DNA from: Pontiellaceae bacterium
Lineage (GTDB): Bacteria; Verrucomicrobiota; Kiritimatiellia; Kiritimatiellales; Pontiellaceae
Assembly: GCA_016937035.1 (NCBI GenBank)
Contig: JAFGWS010000174.1
Location: forward strand, 1 to 6,472
DNA length: 6,472 nt
Direction of reading: 5' to 3'
Shown piece by piece: positions 5,582 through 6,472 of the stretch (positions are counted from its first letter, which is position 1; each line of letters begins with the position of its first letter). The position numbers were made by a program, and so were the translations under genes. The notes beneath the pieces are model-generated. The model saw only the letters and a list, made by a program, of their open reading frames with translations, had not been told where the DNA came from and made no database searches.

Positions 5582-6472
5582 TCACTCTGTCTTGTCTTCA
5601 GGGTCATATTCGGCACCGTATTTCTGGAGTATGCGGCCGAAAACATAAAAAAGAGATTCATCATTGTCTCTTACCTCATCATAAGAAAGTCCGTAACGGC
5701 ACACCAATAGACGTTCAAAAACAGTAAAATATGCCTCTTCATCAATCTCGACAGTGTATGGATGACCACAACCACATCCTCCAAACCAGTAGAATGATTC
5801 TGAATCCTCATTATCTTCTACCAAAATAGCACGATCAACTGCACGAACGACTTCGTCCAACTGCTTCTTGTCCGATACTTCGGAAAAAAGCGTAACCAAT
5901 TGATCTGATTCACTTCTACCTTCTCCATAAATAGTCAGATGACTTGCCTTCTTCAGCAATGCACGAGCCTCTTTTTCATCCACAACTGGCGGAAGACCTC
6001 GAGGAGAGAGATAGGTCACTTTCTCTCTGATTTGCTTCAATTTAGCCATGGACTCATTCAAATCAAATTTCTCCTCATTCACACCCAATTGCAGAATAAA
6101 CTGCTCCAATTCAGGTAATGCATCTTGTGCGGTCTCATTTCCTTCCGAAGCCAGATCATCAAAGATAATTTTCACCCATTCAGTATGAGCAGCAAAAGCA
6201 GCCAGTCTTTGCTTCGCCAGCGCCTTAGCTTCCCTTGATCCCCGCTGAATATCTGTTTCGTATGTAACTTTACTAGGCCTCTCACGAACGGGCTGCTCCC
6301 CAACACTGCCGCTGTTCAGTGTAATCTGAAGAACGTCCGGCTTTTTATCCGTGGGGACTTCAACTACGGCACTGCCGATCTGCGGAAACTCGCCGTTGCG
6401 ATAATCATGTTGGAGCGTAAACAGATATTTTCCCGGATGCATGGGGCCGCTTATTTTGCCTAAAAAACATCG
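5582..6472 (-). CDS. Unrecognised protein, C-terminal part (runs off the window edge)
   Basis: I do not recognise this protein. The first ATG in frame is at 6442 (286 aa), but the frame stays open for ten more codons to the window edge, that ATG has no Shine-Dalgarno sequence, and the residues around it (ISGPMHPGKYLF) read like the middle of a beta-rich domain. The gene therefore probably starts outside. From the ATG: residues 1-42 look beta-strand, a polar linker follows (43-66), then an acidic, mostly helical region (about 67-150, then 155-210). Next comes the distinctive GGCGCGHP (221-228; Cys223, Cys225, His227), and a final helical acidic part ending YDPEDKTE. The Cys/His cluster might bind metal, but a single short motif cannot show it. 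There is no membrane segment in the visible part. Base composition is clearly AT-richer than in adjacent era. It reads towards era with a 163-base gap containing two hairpins. Confidence 0.75.
   Translation of the reverse strand, partial: RCFLGKISGPMHPGKYLFTLQHDYRNGEFPQIGSAVVEVPTDKKPDVLQITLNSGSVGEQPVRERPSKVTYETDIQRGSREAKALAKQRLAAFAAHTEWVKIIFDDLASEGNETAQDALPELEQFILQLGVNEEKFDLNESMAKLKQIREKVTYLSPRGLPPVVDEKEARALLKKASHLTIYGEGRSESDQLVTLFSEVSDKKQLDEVVRAVDRAILVEDNEDSESFYWFGGCGCGHPYTVEIDEEAYFTVFERLLVCRYGLSYDEVRDNDESLFYVFGRILQKYGAEYDPEDKTE

Noticed and set aside
5472..5648. Plus-strand small frame beginning ATG GCC TAC AAT CAC (about 58 codons)
   Set aside because: It has no Shine-Dalgarno sequence, its second half overlaps the end of the minus-strand gene, and the terminator-like hairpin sits inside it.

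Overview
This window looks like chromosomal DNA of a Gram-negative bacterium of the Planctomycetota-Verrucomicrobiota-Kiritimatiellota-Lentisphaerota group, most likely Kiritimatiellota or Verrucomicrobiota. That placement is an inference from three features: a secreted subtilase with a C-terminal module ending in an 'RFYRLIE' tail of a kind common in that group, a PEP-CTERM protein with its sorting tail, and mixed base composition with housekeeping genes of moderate to high GC. No tRNA, rRNA, insertion sequence or CRISPR array is visible.

Layout. Positions 1-186 hold an upstream region with a TATAAT box, a 7-bp dyad and a strong Shine-Dalgarno (SD) sequence that argues for a GTG start at 187. 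A plus-strand pair follows: a secreted S8 (subtilisin/KP-43-like) protease (187-2562) and, 26 bases later, a small PEP-CTERM protein (2589-3101). They are probably co-transcribed and both products are exported. A 123-base convergent gap with a weak hairpin separates them from the minus-strand genes.

The minus strand carries, in transcription order, the end of an unrecognised protein that runs off the right edge (6472-5582), the ribosome-assembly GTPase gene era (5418-4477) and the radical-SAM heme chaperone gene hemW (4346-3225). The gap between the unrecognised gene and era (5419-5581) contains two GC-rich hairpins, one of which resembles an intrinsic terminator pointing in the plus direction. 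The 130-base era-hemW gap is made largely of two oppositely oriented arrays of a degenerate heptamer (core AATC). They abut the hemW start codon on one side and lie two bases from the era stop codon on the other.

The window joins an AT-richer exported-protein locus to GC-richer housekeeping genes. No complete novel system is evident. The most interesting items are the paired heptamer arrays, the protease/PEP-CTERM pair with non-canonical subtilase motifs, and the unrecognised protein with a GGCGCGHP motif.
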